Of a stretch of DNA of 64,000 nt, positions 55,022 to 62,815 are shown one piece after another. The notes under the pieces were generated by a model. The model ran no database searches. It saw only the letters and a list, made by a program, of their open reading frames with translations, and was not told where the DNA came from. Source of the stretch: Porticoccaceae bacterium. Lineage in GTDB: Bacteria; Pseudomonadota; Gammaproteobacteria; Pseudomonadales; Porticoccaceae. A program made the position numbers and the translations under genes. The stretch's first letter is position 1, and each line of letters opens with the position of its first letter. Where the stretch lies: positions 1 through 64,000 of the forward strand of contig JAGPUQ010000007.1 of NCBI GenBank assembly GCA_018069525.1. Reading direction: 5' to 3'.

Positions 55022-56614
55022 ATGTCATACCAAAAAGAGATTGAAAAACTCACCGCCACCGTTGGCGCGCAAAACACCTGGGGCGCGATTGACGCGGAAT
55101 CCGCAGTGCGTATGCGCCTGCAAAACCGCTTCAACAGCGGTTTGGATATCGCCAAGCACACCGCCAAAGTTATGCGCAAAGACATGGCTGATTACGACGC
55201 CGACACCGCCAAGTACACCCAATCTCTGGGTTGCTGGCACGGTTTTGTGGGTCAGCAAAAACTGATCTCCATCAAAAAGCACTTCGGCACTACCGACAAG
55301 AGCTACCTCTACCTGTCTGGCTGGATGGTTGCAGCGCTACGCTCTGAGTTTGGCCCGCTGCCCGACCAGTCCATGCACGAAAAAACGTCGGTACCGGCAT
55401 TAATCGAAGAGCTGTACCTGTTTCTAAAGCAAGCCGATAGCTGGGAACTGAACCATCTGTTCCGCGACCTCGACGCTGCTCGCAAAGCTGGCGATGCTGC
55501 TCAAGAAGCTGAGTTAATCGGCAAAATCGACAATTTCGAAACCCATATCGTGCCCATCATTGCCGATATCGATGCCGGGTTTGGTAACGCTGAAGCAACT
55601 TACCTGCTGGCCAAGAAAATGATCGAAGCCGGTGCCTGCTGTATTCAGATCGAAAACCAGGTCTCTGACGAAAAACAATGCGGCCACCAGGACGGTAAAG
55701 TCACCGTGCCTCACGCCGACTTCCTGGCGAAAATCAACGCCGTGCGTTACGCCTTCCTCGAGCTGGGTGTGGACGACGGTGTCATCGTTGCCCGTACCGA
55801 CTCACTGGGTGCTGGCTTAACCAAGCAAATCGCAGTAACCGACGAAGCCGGTGATCTGGGCGACCAGTACAACAGCTTTATCGATGGCGACGTTATTGGT
55901 AGCGCCGACGATATTCAAAATGGCGACGTCGTTTTCAAGCAAGACGGCAAACTGATGAAGCCCAAGCGTCTGCAATCCGGCCTGTTCCAGTTTAAAGAAG
56001 GCAGTGGCGTTGATCGCGTAGTACTCGACTGTATCACCAGCCTGCAAAACGGTGCTGATCTACTGTGGATCGAAACCGAGAAACCCCACGTTGGCCAAAT
56101 CGCCGCCATGGTTAACGCCATCCGCGAAGTCGTGCCCGACGCCAAGCTGGTATACAACAACAGCCCGTCGTTCAACTGGACCTTGAGCTTCCGTCAGCAG
56201 GTCTTCGATGCTCTGCAAGAAGCCGGCAAAGACGTATCAAGCTACGATCGCGCCAAGTTAATGAGCGCCGAGTACGACGCTACCGAACTGGCGATTGAAG
56301 CCGATGCCCAGATCCGCACCTTCCAGGCTGATTCAGCCCGCGAAGCCGGTATCTTCCATCACCTCATCACCCTGCCGACTTACCACACCACGGCCCTGTC
56401 TACCGACAACCTGGCCAAAGGCTACTTCGGTGACGAAGGCATGTTGGCTTACGTAGCAGGCGTTCAACGTCGCGAAATCCGCGAGGGTATCGCTACCGTT
56501 AAGCACCAGGACATGGCTGGCTCCAACATCGGCGACGACCACAAAGAATACTTTGCGGGCGACGCAGCACTGAAAGCCGGTGGCGAAGACAACACTATGA
56601 ACCAGTTTGGTTAA
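55022..56614 (+). CDS. aceA: Isocitrate lyase (large form)
   Basis: Isocitrate lyase splits isocitrate to glyoxylate and succinate, allowing growth on acetate and fatty acids. The 530-residue protein matches the pseudomonad type, longer than the E. coli enzyme (434). It has the catalytic KQCGH loop near 219-223 (SDEKQCGHQDGK), DIDAGFGNAEATYLLAKKM and IARTDSLGA as VARTDSLGA. The C-terminal half ends MNQFG. It stands alone with its own terminator at 56,721 and is the last core gene before the accessory region. Confidence 0.97.
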   Translation: MSYQKEIEKLTATVGAQNTWGAIDAESAVRMRLQNRFNSGLDIAKHTAKVMRKDMADYDADTAKYTQSLGCWHGFVGQQKLISIKKHFGTTDKSYLYLSGWMVAALRSEFGPLPDQSMHEKTSVPALIEELYLFLKQADSWELNHLFRDLDAARKAGDAAQEAELIGKIDNFETHIVPIIADIDAGFGNAEATYLLAKKMIEAGACCIQIENQVSDEKQCGHQDGKVTVPHADFLAKINAVRYAFLELGVDDGVIVARTDSLGAGLTKQIAVTDEAGDLGDQYNSFIDGDVIGSADDIQNGDVVFKQDGKLMKPKRLQSGLFQFKEGSGVDRVVLDCITSLQNGADLLWIETEKPHVGQIAAMVNAIREVVPDAKLVYNNSPSFNWTLSFRQQVFDALQEAGKDVSSYDRAKLMSAEYDATELAIEADAQIRTFQADSAREAGIFHHLITLPTYHTTALSTDNLAKGYFGDEGMLAYVAGVQRREIREGIATVKHQDMAGSNIGDDHKEYFAGDAALKAGGEDNTMNQFG

Positions 56615-56720
56615 TAGCACGTTGAAAGCCTTACCTGGAAAAGTGATCTAATGTAAAAAGGATTGCTGATAAAGGTGACTGATCGACGTTACTGATAAAA
56701 GTAACTGCTAGAAGTGCTTG

Positions 56721-56753
56721 TAAAAAAGGGCGAGATTTTCTCGCCCTTTTTTA
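56721..56753 (+). terminator. aceA terminator
   Basis: GGGCGAG-ATTTT-CTCGCCC followed by seven T (about 56728-56752) is a strong intrinsic terminator on the plus strand, 110 bp after aceA. The bases before it hold a two-copy drift of GCTGATAAAGGTGACT. Confidence 0.9.
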
Positions 56754-56759
56754 TTGCCT

Positions 56760-57158
56760 GGCGTTTATGGCAATAGCCAGAGCAGGCCTCCACTAACACC
56801 CGTGTCAGTTTGTATATCTAATAGCTGATTCGGCTTGTTATCTTGGCTCGTATGTAAACAGAGCAAAATATAGTCAATAATAACAATAGATTAGAAATTA
56901 TCTGTCGGTAGATTTCGGACAACATATACCTACCAGTCTGAAGTATGTTCGAAAATCGCACATACTCGCGCCAGCGCTTCATATTTGACAAAAAAACAAA
57001 GGCGATTGCATTATTCTTTAAAATCAATATATTGGAGAGCTAAATCTATCGGTGCAAGGGAATGATATACCGACTACGCTGCATATCACCCCAAACCCGG
57101 TACATATACCGACTAGTCTTAGATTCGGAACATATACCGACTAGGGCGTTTATTAATA
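56760..57158. other. AT-rich junction between core genome and cassette region
   Basis: This stretch holds no convincing gene. The minus-strand frame at 56818-57027 lacks a ribosome-binding site and family features. From about 57012 it contains the first copy of a repeat that recurs at 58335 and 58632. It also has short near-repeats of CATATACCGACTA (around 57065, 57100 and 57127) and ends in the motif GCGTTTATTAATAGTTAGGC. It may include the attC remnant of a lost cassette. Confidence 0.5.
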
Positions 57159-57165
57159 GTTAGGC
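57012..57165 (+). repeat. Cassette-boundary repeat, copy 1
   Basis: The block starts TTCTTTAAAATCAATATATTGGAGAG-like, contains GCATATCACCCCAAAC and GGTACATATACCGAC, and ends GCGTTTATTAATAGTTAGGC. Related blocks end at 58457 and 58697, and the last 20 bases alone recur at 59408-59427. The terminal GTTAGGC fits the integron core GTTRRRY. I infer that the block is, or includes, the right half of this array's own attC type. Confidence 0.6.
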
Positions 57166-57879
57166 GAAAAAGATGGGGAGAGAATCGTGAAATCTGTATT
57201 AATATTTCTAGGTGGATTAATCACCGGAATTATTCTAATCGCTGGAGGAGGTTTCATTGCTATGCAATATTTCTCTACCATGGCAGAGGAATATCAGGCT
57301 GAATGGGTTCCTGATTTTGATGAGCAGTTATTTAAATCGGCCGCAGAACTAGCAGCCGCTAAAACAGAATATGAAAGGTGGGTAGCACTTGGAGATGTAG
57401 GCCTATGGAATGTCGATATAGGAGCATTAGACAAAGCCACATTGTATGCCAGAGAATCCTTAAAAATTGCAGCTAAATACAAAGACAACTGGAATTATGG
57501 TAATGCTATCTACAAAGGCCATCTTACACTTGGCAGAATCGCTTTACGTCAAAACAATATCGATGTAGCAAAAAAGCAGCTCCTATTAGCAGGCAAAACA
57601 CCAGGCTCCCCGCAACTTGGTTCATTTGGTCCAAATATGATTCTCGCAAAAGAGCTACTTGAGGCAGGCGAGAAGGAAACCGTACTACAGTTTTTTGAAT
57701 TGTGTGAAGAGTTTTGGGACTATCATCTAGAGAAGCTAATCAAATGGGAAGAGCAAGTTGAAAATGATGAAACCCCATACTTTGGTGCAAATTTACTTTA
57801 TTAACATGTGCAATCTATCGCCTAACAACTCGTTCAACTCTGACGGCGCAAACAACGCGCCGCTAGGTTAACTCAACCG
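57160..57879 (+). mobile_element. Integron-type gene cassette A
   Basis: The left boundary core is GTTAGGC (57159-57165). The R'' core of the site at the right end is GCCTAAC (57820-57826), its exact reverse complement. That match is expected for a cassette, because both came from one attC in the circular form. The unit is 720 bp with one gene on the plus strand and almost no spare sequence. Confidence 0.7.
57187..57804 (+). CDS. Membrane-anchored hypothetical protein (cassette A)
   Basis: I do not recognise this 205-residue protein. Residues 3-27 (glycine/isoleucine-rich, VLIFLGGLITGIILIAGGGFIA) form one membrane segment. The rest is mostly helical and hydrophilic. It contains tryptophan-rich ERWVALGDVGLWNVDIG and alanine-rich helices of TPR-like spacing (KATLYARESLKIAAKY and HLTLGRIALRQNNIDVAKKQLL). 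It probably faces the periplasm as a helical-repeat domain. The ATG-type start is GTG at 57187 with GGGGAGAG upstream. It sits 22 bp inside the cassette's left core, typical of cassette genes without their own promoter. Confidence 0.75.
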   Translation: MKSVLIFLGGLITGIILIAGGGFIAMQYFSTMAEEYQAEWVPDFDEQLFKSAAELAAAKTEYERWVALGDVGLWNVDIGALDKATLYARESLKIAAKYKDNWNYGNAIYKGHLTLGRIALRQNNIDVAKKQLLLAGKTPGSPQLGSFGPNMILAKELLEAGEKETVLQFFELCEEFWDYHLEKLIKWEEQVENDETPYFGANLLY

Positions 57880-57885
57880 TTACAT
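57820..57885 (+). other. attC site of cassette A
   Basis: The 66-bp site starts GCCTAAC, followed by AACTCGTTCAAC, a widespread attC left arm. A central stem CGGCGC-AAACAA-CGCGCCG lies at about 57844-57862. The right arm ends GTTACAT (57879-57885), a degenerate form of GTTRRRY. The outer arms pair only partly. The size is within the attC range. Confidence 0.6.
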
Positions 57886-57894
57886 TACTAAAAT

Positions 57895-58092
57895 ATGAAT
57901 AACGAAGAATTAGTGATAAAAATTTTAATGACTTTGGTCGGTTTCATTATATTATTGAAACCGAATTTTCTGTTATTTATTCAAAATGCTGTTAATAAAG
58001 TTGGTGGTATTCCACCAATGAGTTCACGAGTAAGACCTATATTTATTCGTTTCATGGGGCTCGTTGTTATTATTTTGGCTATCGTCTTTTAA
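57895..58092 (+). CDS. Small two-segment membrane protein
   Basis: This 65-residue protein starts ten bases after the attC core at 57879. Two hydrophobic stretches are visible: residues 8-29 (IKILMTLVGFIILLKPNFLLF) and 49-65 (FIRFMGLVVIILAIVF). No family is recognised. After its stop, ATGTAAT at 58120-58126 differs by one base from ATGTAAC, the R'' expected for a cassette beginning with GTTACAT. It may therefore be a second cassette whose right-hand site has decayed. Confidence 0.6.
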   Translation: MNNEELVIKILMTLVGFIILLKPNFLLFIQNAVNKVGGIPPMSSRVRPIFIRFMGLVVIILAIVF

Positions 58093-58155
58093 ATGGGTTC
58101 CTTGTGTGTGTTTATCGCAATGTAATCAACAGGTGTATAGGAGAACAACTAAACC

Positions 58156-58275
58156 TTGAGATTCAAAGCAAAAAAACAATACATATTTGTCTCAATAATT
58201 TTGGTAGCCCTTGGGATACTGTCATTGTGGAGCTCAAAAGAAACAGGCAAAAAATCAAGGGGGCAGACTCCTTGA
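58156..58275 (+). CDS. Small hydrophobic ORF cut by a REPIN-like element
   Basis: From a TTG with AGGAGAAC upstream the frame reads MRFKAKKQYIFVSIILVALGILSLWSS in part, then KETGKKS. It then runs into the palindromic repeat at 58252, which supplies the stop at 58273-58275 (39 residues). A single membrane segment is visible at about 9-26. The gene was probably longer before the repeat entered. Coding status is uncertain. Confidence 0.35.
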   Translation: MRFKAKKQYIFVSIILVALGILSLWSSKETGKKSRGQTP

Positions 58276-58327
58276 TTCTAACTAGTACCGAGTTGTTGGG
58301 TATTTCAAGGAGTCTGACCCCTTGATC
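58252..58327. repeat. REPIN-like palindromic element 1
   Basis: Two inverted palindromes, ATCAAGGGGGCAGACTCCTTGAT and TCAAGGAGTCTGACCCCTTGAT, each able to fold on itself, flank a spacer with TAGTACCGAGTTGTTGGG. A near-identical element lies at 58535-58610. The arrangement is that of REP doublets (REPINs), mobilised in other bacteria by RAYT transposases; none is in this window. Confidence 0.7.
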
Positions 58328-58334
58328 CCGTTTT

Positions 58335-58457
58335 TCTTTAAAATCAATCTATTGGAGAGACGAACCTATCGATGTAAGGGGATGAGTTACCGACTACTCT
58401 GCATATCACCCCAAACCTGGTACATATACCGACAAGAGCGTTTATTAATAGCTAGAC
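58335..58457 (+). repeat. Cassette-boundary repeat, copy 2
   Basis: This copy matches 57012-57120 in order (TTGGAGAG, then CGACTACTCTGCATATCACC, then GGTACATATACCGAC). It lacks the extra CATATACCGACTA unit and ends GCGTTTATTAATAGCTAGAC. The core GCTAGAC has a T-to-C change relative to GTTAGAC in copy 3 and may be inactive. Confidence 0.65.
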
Positions 58458-58534
58458 GGCCTCACCAGCCATCGAGTTGGTTGCAAGCCTGTATCTATTC
58501 GGATACACTTAATGCATGTATCAAGTTCAGCAAA
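58458..58534 (+). pseudogene. Truncated duplicate of the HigB-type toxin 5' end
   Basis: The 77 bases after core GCTAGAC repeat those after GTTAGAC at 58698-58774, including the toxin start (ATGTATCAAGTTCAG, 58516 onward). After CAGCAAA the copy stops at REPIN-like element 2. It is a remnant of a tandem duplication of the toxin's promoter and first codons. Confidence 0.7.
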
Positions 58535-58632
58535 AATCAAGGGGTCAGACTCCTTGATTATAATTAGTACCGAGTTGCTGGGTATTTCAAGGAGTCTGAC
58601 CCCTTGATCTTCTGGAGTCTGACCCCTTGATC
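58535..58632. repeat. REPIN-like palindromic element 2 with extra half
   Basis: It has the same two inverted palindromes as element 1 (ATCAAGGGGTCAGACTCCTTG and TCAAGGAGTCTGACCCCTTG). It is then followed by a third partial copy, GGAGTCTGACCCCTTGATCT (58613-58632). It interrupts the duplicated toxin start. Confidence 0.7.
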
Positions 58633-58635
58633 TTC

Positions 58636-58697
58636 TCTCGGCATATCACCCCAAATCTGGTACATATACCGACAAGAGCGTTTATTAATAGTTAGAC
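58636..58697 (+). repeat. Cassette-boundary repeat, copy 3 (shortened)
   Basis: This copy retains GCATATCACCCCAAATCTGG, GGTACATATACCGACAAG and the end GCGTTTATTAATAGTTAGAC. The core GTTAGAC (58691-58697) fits GTTRRRY fully. It forms the left boundary of the toxin-antitoxin unit. Confidence 0.65.
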
Positions 58698-58755
58698 GGC
58701 CTCACCAGCCATCGAGTTGGTTGCAAGCCTGTATCCATTAGGATACAATTGATGC

Positions 58756-59056
58756 ATGTATCAAGTTCAGCAAACGGATTTTTTTTGCAAAATAGCTTTC
58801 GAAGCTCAGGGATCGTAGGGCCACGGCAAAGGTATTGATCCGCATAGAGTCTCTGCGGCAGGGCAATTCCGGAGATTCGAAATCGCTGGGCACTGGTTTG
58901 CATGAACTAAGGATACATTTTGGGCCAGGTTATCGAATCTATTACACCCGCAAATCTGGCTTAGTCATACTCCTTCTTTGTGGAGGAGAGAAGTCGAGCC
59001 AAAGCAAGGATATCGCTCACGCTCGGAAAATTTTAGCCGAACTGAAAGCGGAGTAA
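58756..59056 (+). pseudogene. HigB/RelE-type toxin, inactivated
   Basis: The frame from ATG 58756 reads MYQVQQTDFF and stops after 20 residues. The rest of a HigB-like toxin continues in another frame: LSKLRDRRATAKVLIRIESL, then GTGLHELRIHFGPGYRIYYT and LLLCGGEKSSQSKDIAHARK. Two lesions account for this: an eight-T run (58779-58786) where seven would keep frame, and TAG (58793-58795) where the family's TGG (Trp of the WL.KLRD motif) is expected. The parent enzyme would be a ribosome-dependent mRNA nuclease of about 100 residues. The antitoxin gene follows five bases later and is intact. Confidence 0.8.
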
Positions 59057-59061
59057 CTGAT

Positions 59062-59343
59062 ATGGTTAACGTTACAGAATTTGATCCAAGTGCTTACCTT
59101 GATAGTGAGGAAACTATTGCGGAGTACCTTTCTGCTGCACTTGAAGAAGACGACCCTGGAGTATTTCTCGCGGCAATTGGGCATGTTGCCAAATCCAGGG
59201 GAATGTCTGCCATTGCTCAGGAATCTGGCCTGGGCCGGGAAAGCCTTTACAAAGCGTTTTCACCCGGCGCAAAACCGAGATATGAAACTGTGCAGAAGGT
59301 CCTTCACTCTCTTGGTGTAAAGATCAATGTATCAGCCGCGTAA
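59062..59343 (+). CDS. higA: HigA-type antitoxin
   Basis: The 93-residue protein belongs to the small helix-turn-helix antitoxins that pair with HigB-like toxins. The N-terminus FDPSAYLDSEETIAEYL contacts the toxin in this family. The DNA-binding part includes SAIAQESGLGRESLYKAF and YETVQKVLHSLGVKI. I start it at 59062 (MVNVTEFD) with the toxin's TAA five bases upstream. A longer frame from 58978 would run inside the toxin sequence. Its stop codon lies in the core GCGTAAC (59338-59344). With the toxin broken, it is now an orphan antitoxin and could act as a repressor or as an antidote to a related toxin. Confidence 0.88.
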   Translation: MVNVTEFDPSAYLDSEETIAEYLSAALEEDDPGVFLAAIGHVAKSRGMSAIAQESGLGRESLYKAFSPGAKPRYETVQKVLHSLGVKINVSAA

Positions 59344-59427
59344 CAAGTCAAGGCTGGCGGACGCTGCGCGCATAAAGTGTCCACAAAAGTGGTGCTAGAT
59401 CACCAGGGCGTTTATTAATAGTTATAC
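59338..59427 (+). other. Weak attC-like site after higA
   Basis: GCGTAAC at 59338 and GTTATAC at 59421 bracket 90 bp that includes stems CCAC-AAAA-GTGG and GGTG-CTAGAT-CACC and ends with the array's GCGTTTATTAATA motif. R'' would be GTCTAAC if it matched this unit's left core GTTAGAC; two bases differ. The right core GTTATAC is the left boundary of the Gabija cassette. Confidence 0.45.
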
Positions 59428-59510
59428 GAAATCAAAAGTGGAGCCGTTTTCAGGTTTGACCAAAAATAGATATCTTAGGCAGAGTTTTCTATCAGGGAAA
59501 TATAGCTATT

Positions 59511-61268
59511 GTGACAAGAATAAAAAAGTTAGCAGTTAAAAACTTCCGAGGCATTAAAGATCTTTCCATTGAGTTTGGAGATGAAAACCTGATTTGCTTT
59601 ATCGGTCGTGGCGACAGTGGGAAAACAACGATTTTGGAGGCTATTTCTAGCGTGCTCTCCTCAAGTTGGAATCTGGCATTTTACGATACGGACTTCTACA
59701 ATTGTAATATTAATAGCCCAATTGAGGTTGAGGCATCAATAATTAGTTTTCCAGAAAGGCTCTTATCGGATGAAAAGTACGGGTTATACGTTAGATCGTT
59801 GAATGTCGAAACCAATGAAACATATGATGAAGCCCTTCCAGATAATTCCGAAAATATAATACCTGTTCTTACAATCAAATTGACCGTGGATAAATCGCTT
59901 GAGCCTAGATGGACAGTTATAAATACGCGCGAGCAAGAAGAAAAGCAAATTAGTGCTTCGGATAGAGCTACCCTGAATTGTTTCATGGTTTCAGATTATA
60001 TAGATAGGCATTTTTCTTGGAATAAAGGAAACCCACTATTTAGCCTATTAAAGGAGCAAGACTCTCCAGAGTTGTCAGACCAAAGTAGTGTAGTTATAGA
60101 TTCTCTTCGACAAGCTAAGAGCAAAATCGATGAGTTTCCTTTCTCTGACTTAAAAGAAGTAACTAATCTAATCAAAAAACAAGCTGCAGTGTTTGGCCTG
60201 GATATATCAGAAACTCACACAACGTTAGATTTCAAAGAGCTTTCCATCAAGGATGGACGGATTAGCCTCCATGAAAATGCAATTCCGTTTAGATTGAAGG
60301 GGAAGGGTTCAAAACGACTAGCATCTTTTGCAATACAATCTGCCTTGTTGAAGAACGGTGGCATTATGTTGGTTGATGAAATTGAACAAGGCTTAGAGCC
60401 TGATCGTGTAAAACAGCTCATTCGAACATTGAAAGAACAACAACCAAGCCAGATTTTTTTAACGACACATTCCCGTGAAGTTGTCACAGAAACAAATGCA
60501 AGTAGTCTTTTTTTAACGGTTAAAGAAATTAATGGCTCGAAATTTGAGATACGAAGATTAAGTACCAATAATGACAGATTACAAAAAGCTGTCAGGGCTT
60601 GTTCCGAAGCTTTCTTCGCAAAAAAAGTCATCGTTTGTGAAGGAGCAACAGAAATAGGCATTTGTCGCGCTATGGATAAATGGCGCACTTCTAAAAATAA
60701 GGAACAAATGTCATTTAAAGACTGTGCTTATGTTGATGGCACGGGTAATACATTGGTAGAGCGCTCAAAAGAAATACAGCAAGCAGGCATTAATACTGCA
60801 CTATTTTGTGACTCTGACGACTTATCGGTAAATAATCAAAAAAACAGCTTGGAAAAATCTGGTGTAGATATATTCGACTGTGAAACAGATAAGTGCATCG
60901 AACAGCAGATTATTTCTGATCTGCCTTGGGATGGCGTGAGGGAAATTGTCGCTTATGCATTAGATGTACATTATAACAATGATAAAGGAGCGCTTGTCGA
61001 TTCTATAAAGTCAAAATTTTTACTTGGAGATGACTTCCCTCTAAATGTACTGGAAGCCGACACCTCTGACATAAGGGATGCGATTGCATTGGCCTCGATA
61101 ACGAATAAAAAGAAGAGTGGGACTACTAAAAAAAGAGAAGAATGGTTCAAGGCTATCCACCATGGCGAAAAACTCGGGGACATAGCTTTTAAGTATTTGG
61201 ATGAAACCGAGCAAAATAGCCGTTCACGGAAAATACTGACTGAATTATCCGATTGGATAGACCGCTGA
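59511..61268 (+). CDS. gajA: Gabija protein GajA (OLD-family ATPase/TOPRIM nuclease)
   Basis: GajA is the DNA endonuclease of the Gabija anti-phage system. In characterised systems nucleotide depletion during infection releases its activity. The 585-residue protein has an ABC-type ATPase: KNFRGIKDLSIEFG, Walker A GRGDSGKT at 32-39, the signature-like RLKGKGSKRLASFAIQSALL and Walker B IMLVDEIEQGLEP near 285. A C-terminal TOPRIM domain follows with VIVCEGATEIG (Glu near 377), DGTGN near 408 and DSDD near 433. Length matches known GajA (about 580). Class 2 OLD proteins are defined by a neighbouring UvrD-like helicase, which is present. The start is GTG with GGGA upstream, and the stop overlaps gajB. 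Confidence 0.9.
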   Translation: MTRIKKLAVKNFRGIKDLSIEFGDENLICFIGRGDSGKTTILEAISSVLSSSWNLAFYDTDFYNCNINSPIEVEASIISFPERLLSDEKYGLYVRSLNVETNETYDEALPDNSENIIPVLTIKLTVDKSLEPRWTVINTREQEEKQISASDRATLNCFMVSDYIDRHFSWNKGNPLFSLLKEQDSPELSDQSSVVIDSLRQAKSKIDEFPFSDLKEVTNLIKKQAAVFGLDISETHTTLDFKELSIKDGRISLHENAIPFRLKGKGSKRLASFAIQSALLKNGGIMLVDEIEQGLEPDRVKQLIRTLKEQQPSQIFLTTHSREVVTETNASSLFLTVKEINGSKFEIRRLSTNNDRLQKAVRACSEAFFAKKVIVCEGATEIGICRAMDKWRTSKNKEQMSFKDCAYVDGTGNTLVERSKEIQQAGINTALFCDSDDLSVNNQKNSLEKSGVDIFDCETDKCIEQQIISDLPWDGVREIVAYALDVHYNNDKGALVDSIKSKFLLGDDFPLNVLEADTSDIRDAIALASITNKKKSGTTKKREEWFKAIHHGEKLGDIAFKYLDETEQNSRSRKILTELSDWIDR

Positions 61269-62767
61269 TGGACTATCAGGCATTTGTCGATGGTAGAAAA
61301 ACATTGCTGGTAGCTCCAGCTGGTTACGGCAAGACTTACACCATTGCTGAGTGCCTGAAGTACACGGATGGAAAGCAGCTTATTTTAACGCATACGCATG
61401 CTGGTGTTGCTTCAATTAAAGAGAAAATTAAAAAGCTAAATATTGAAACTAAAAAATACAGTATTGAAACGATCAGTAGCTTCGCACAAAAATATTTTCA
61501 CGCCTTCTACACAGGGAAGGATATACCTGATCAGGAAGAAAAAGGGTATCACTCATTTGTGATCCAAAAGGCTAGGGAGGTATTTACATCTCCTGCGGTA
61601 AAGAGAGTTATAACCGCTTCGTATACAGGCTTGTTTGTAGATGAGTATCAAGACTGTTCTAAAAACCAACATGCCATGATCTTGATGTTATCTAACACAT
61701 TGCCTACACACATCTTAGGCGACCCTATGCAAGGCATTTTTGATTTTAATGGTGATGCAGTTAATTTTGATGAAGACCTTAATGATTTTGAAATGGTTCC
61801 AGAACTTTCAATCCCTCATAGGTGGTATCAAGAAGGGAATAATAGCGGGCTAGGAGATATACTCAAAGGGTATAGGGAGCTTCTAAAATCAGGCAAGTCG
61901 ATTCCTCTAGTGTCAAACCCCGATAATGGACTATACGTTGTAAGTGTAACCCGTGATGACTTTCAGAATCCACAAAGTGCTTATAGAAAAGGGCTTAACA
62001 AGCTGCTAGTGAATCCCAATAATGATCAAGATTATGAAAGCCTGTTACTCATCGTTCCAGAGTATGAAGAAGTTAAGGGTAATGGAAACAGAATACCTAA
62101 AGGAAAAATAAGTCACAGAGCACAAATAAGAACGCAGATCGATTATTCTAAATCTTTGACATTACTTGAGGCTATAGATGACAAGTCTTTCTATGCTATT
62201 GCAAAAAAAGCAGATAGCTTGATTGATGGAGTTGTTCGCGCAAATAATAAAATCTTAAGGGTTAGGAAGGATGCTTTAGTAGCTATTTTTAATAAAACGG
62301 ATTTGGATATATGGTTTAACGATGTTGGGTTAAAAAACAAGAAAGACGAAAACGACAATAATCGGTCCATGGTATTTCAAAATAAAATCGACATCTTTAT
62401 AGGTGCGCCGTCTGCAGCAAATCTTTATAAAATAATTCTAGAAGCAAAAAATGGTCTAAAGCTAAAATATAAGCGAGATGAGATTATATTTAGCCTCTTG
62501 CGAGCCTTAAAGGAGGCAGGTCAAAATAATATCTCAATTTATGAGGCGATAAAAAATAGCAGGAACACTATACGACGGTCTGGCCGAAAAGTTCATGGGA
62601 AGTGTATTGGTACAACCCTCTTAACAAAGGGACTGGAATTCGATACTGTAGTAATATTGGATGCCCATAGGTTTGAGTGTCCCAAGCACCTATATGTAGC
62701 GCTCACGCGATGCTGCAAGAAACTGATTATATTTACAGAGTGTTTGACTTTAGGGAAAACACTTTGA
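61268..62767 (+). CDS. gajB: Gabija protein GajB (UvrD-like helicase)
   Basis: GajB is the superfamily 1 helicase/ATPase partner of GajA. I start it at 61268 (MDYQAFVDGRKTLLVAPAG), whose ATG shares one base with the gajA TGA, so translation is coupled; a TTG at 61253 is less likely. The 499-residue protein has Walker A APAGYGKTYTIAE near 17-25, Walker B FVDEYQDCSKNQ near 129 and motif III-like HILGDPMQGIFDF. The C-terminal motifs V and VI are TLLTKGLEFDTVVILDAHRF and HLYVALTRCCKKL. Known GajB is about 490 residues. No domain is missing. Confidence 0.9.
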   Translation: MDYQAFVDGRKTLLVAPAGYGKTYTIAECLKYTDGKQLILTHTHAGVASIKEKIKKLNIETKKYSIETISSFAQKYFHAFYTGKDIPDQEEKGYHSFVIQKAREVFTSPAVKRVITASYTGLFVDEYQDCSKNQHAMILMLSNTLPTHILGDPMQGIFDFNGDAVNFDEDLNDFEMVPELSIPHRWYQEGNNSGLGDILKGYRELLKSGKSIPLVSNPDNGLYVVSVTRDDFQNPQSAYRKGLNKLLVNPNNDQDYESLLLIVPEYEEVKGNGNRIPKGKISHRAQIRTQIDYSKSLTLLEAIDDKSFYAIAKKADSLIDGVVRANNKILRVRKDALVAIFNKTDLDIWFNDVGLKNKKDENDNNRSMVFQNKIDIFIGAPSAANLYKIILEAKNGLKLKYKRDEIIFSLLRALKEAGQNNISIYEAIKNSRNTIRRSGRKVHGKCIGTTLLTKGLEFDTVVILDAHRFECPKHLYVALTRCCKKLIIFTECLTLGKTL

Positions 62768-62815
62768 TATTCGAACTTGACTGCATGTGGGCAATAGTGC
62801 GCATATCTAGGCGCC

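Noticed and set aside
56818-57027. Minus-strand 69-residue ORF
   Set aside because: No ribosome-binding site or family features, and it lies partly in repeat copy 1.
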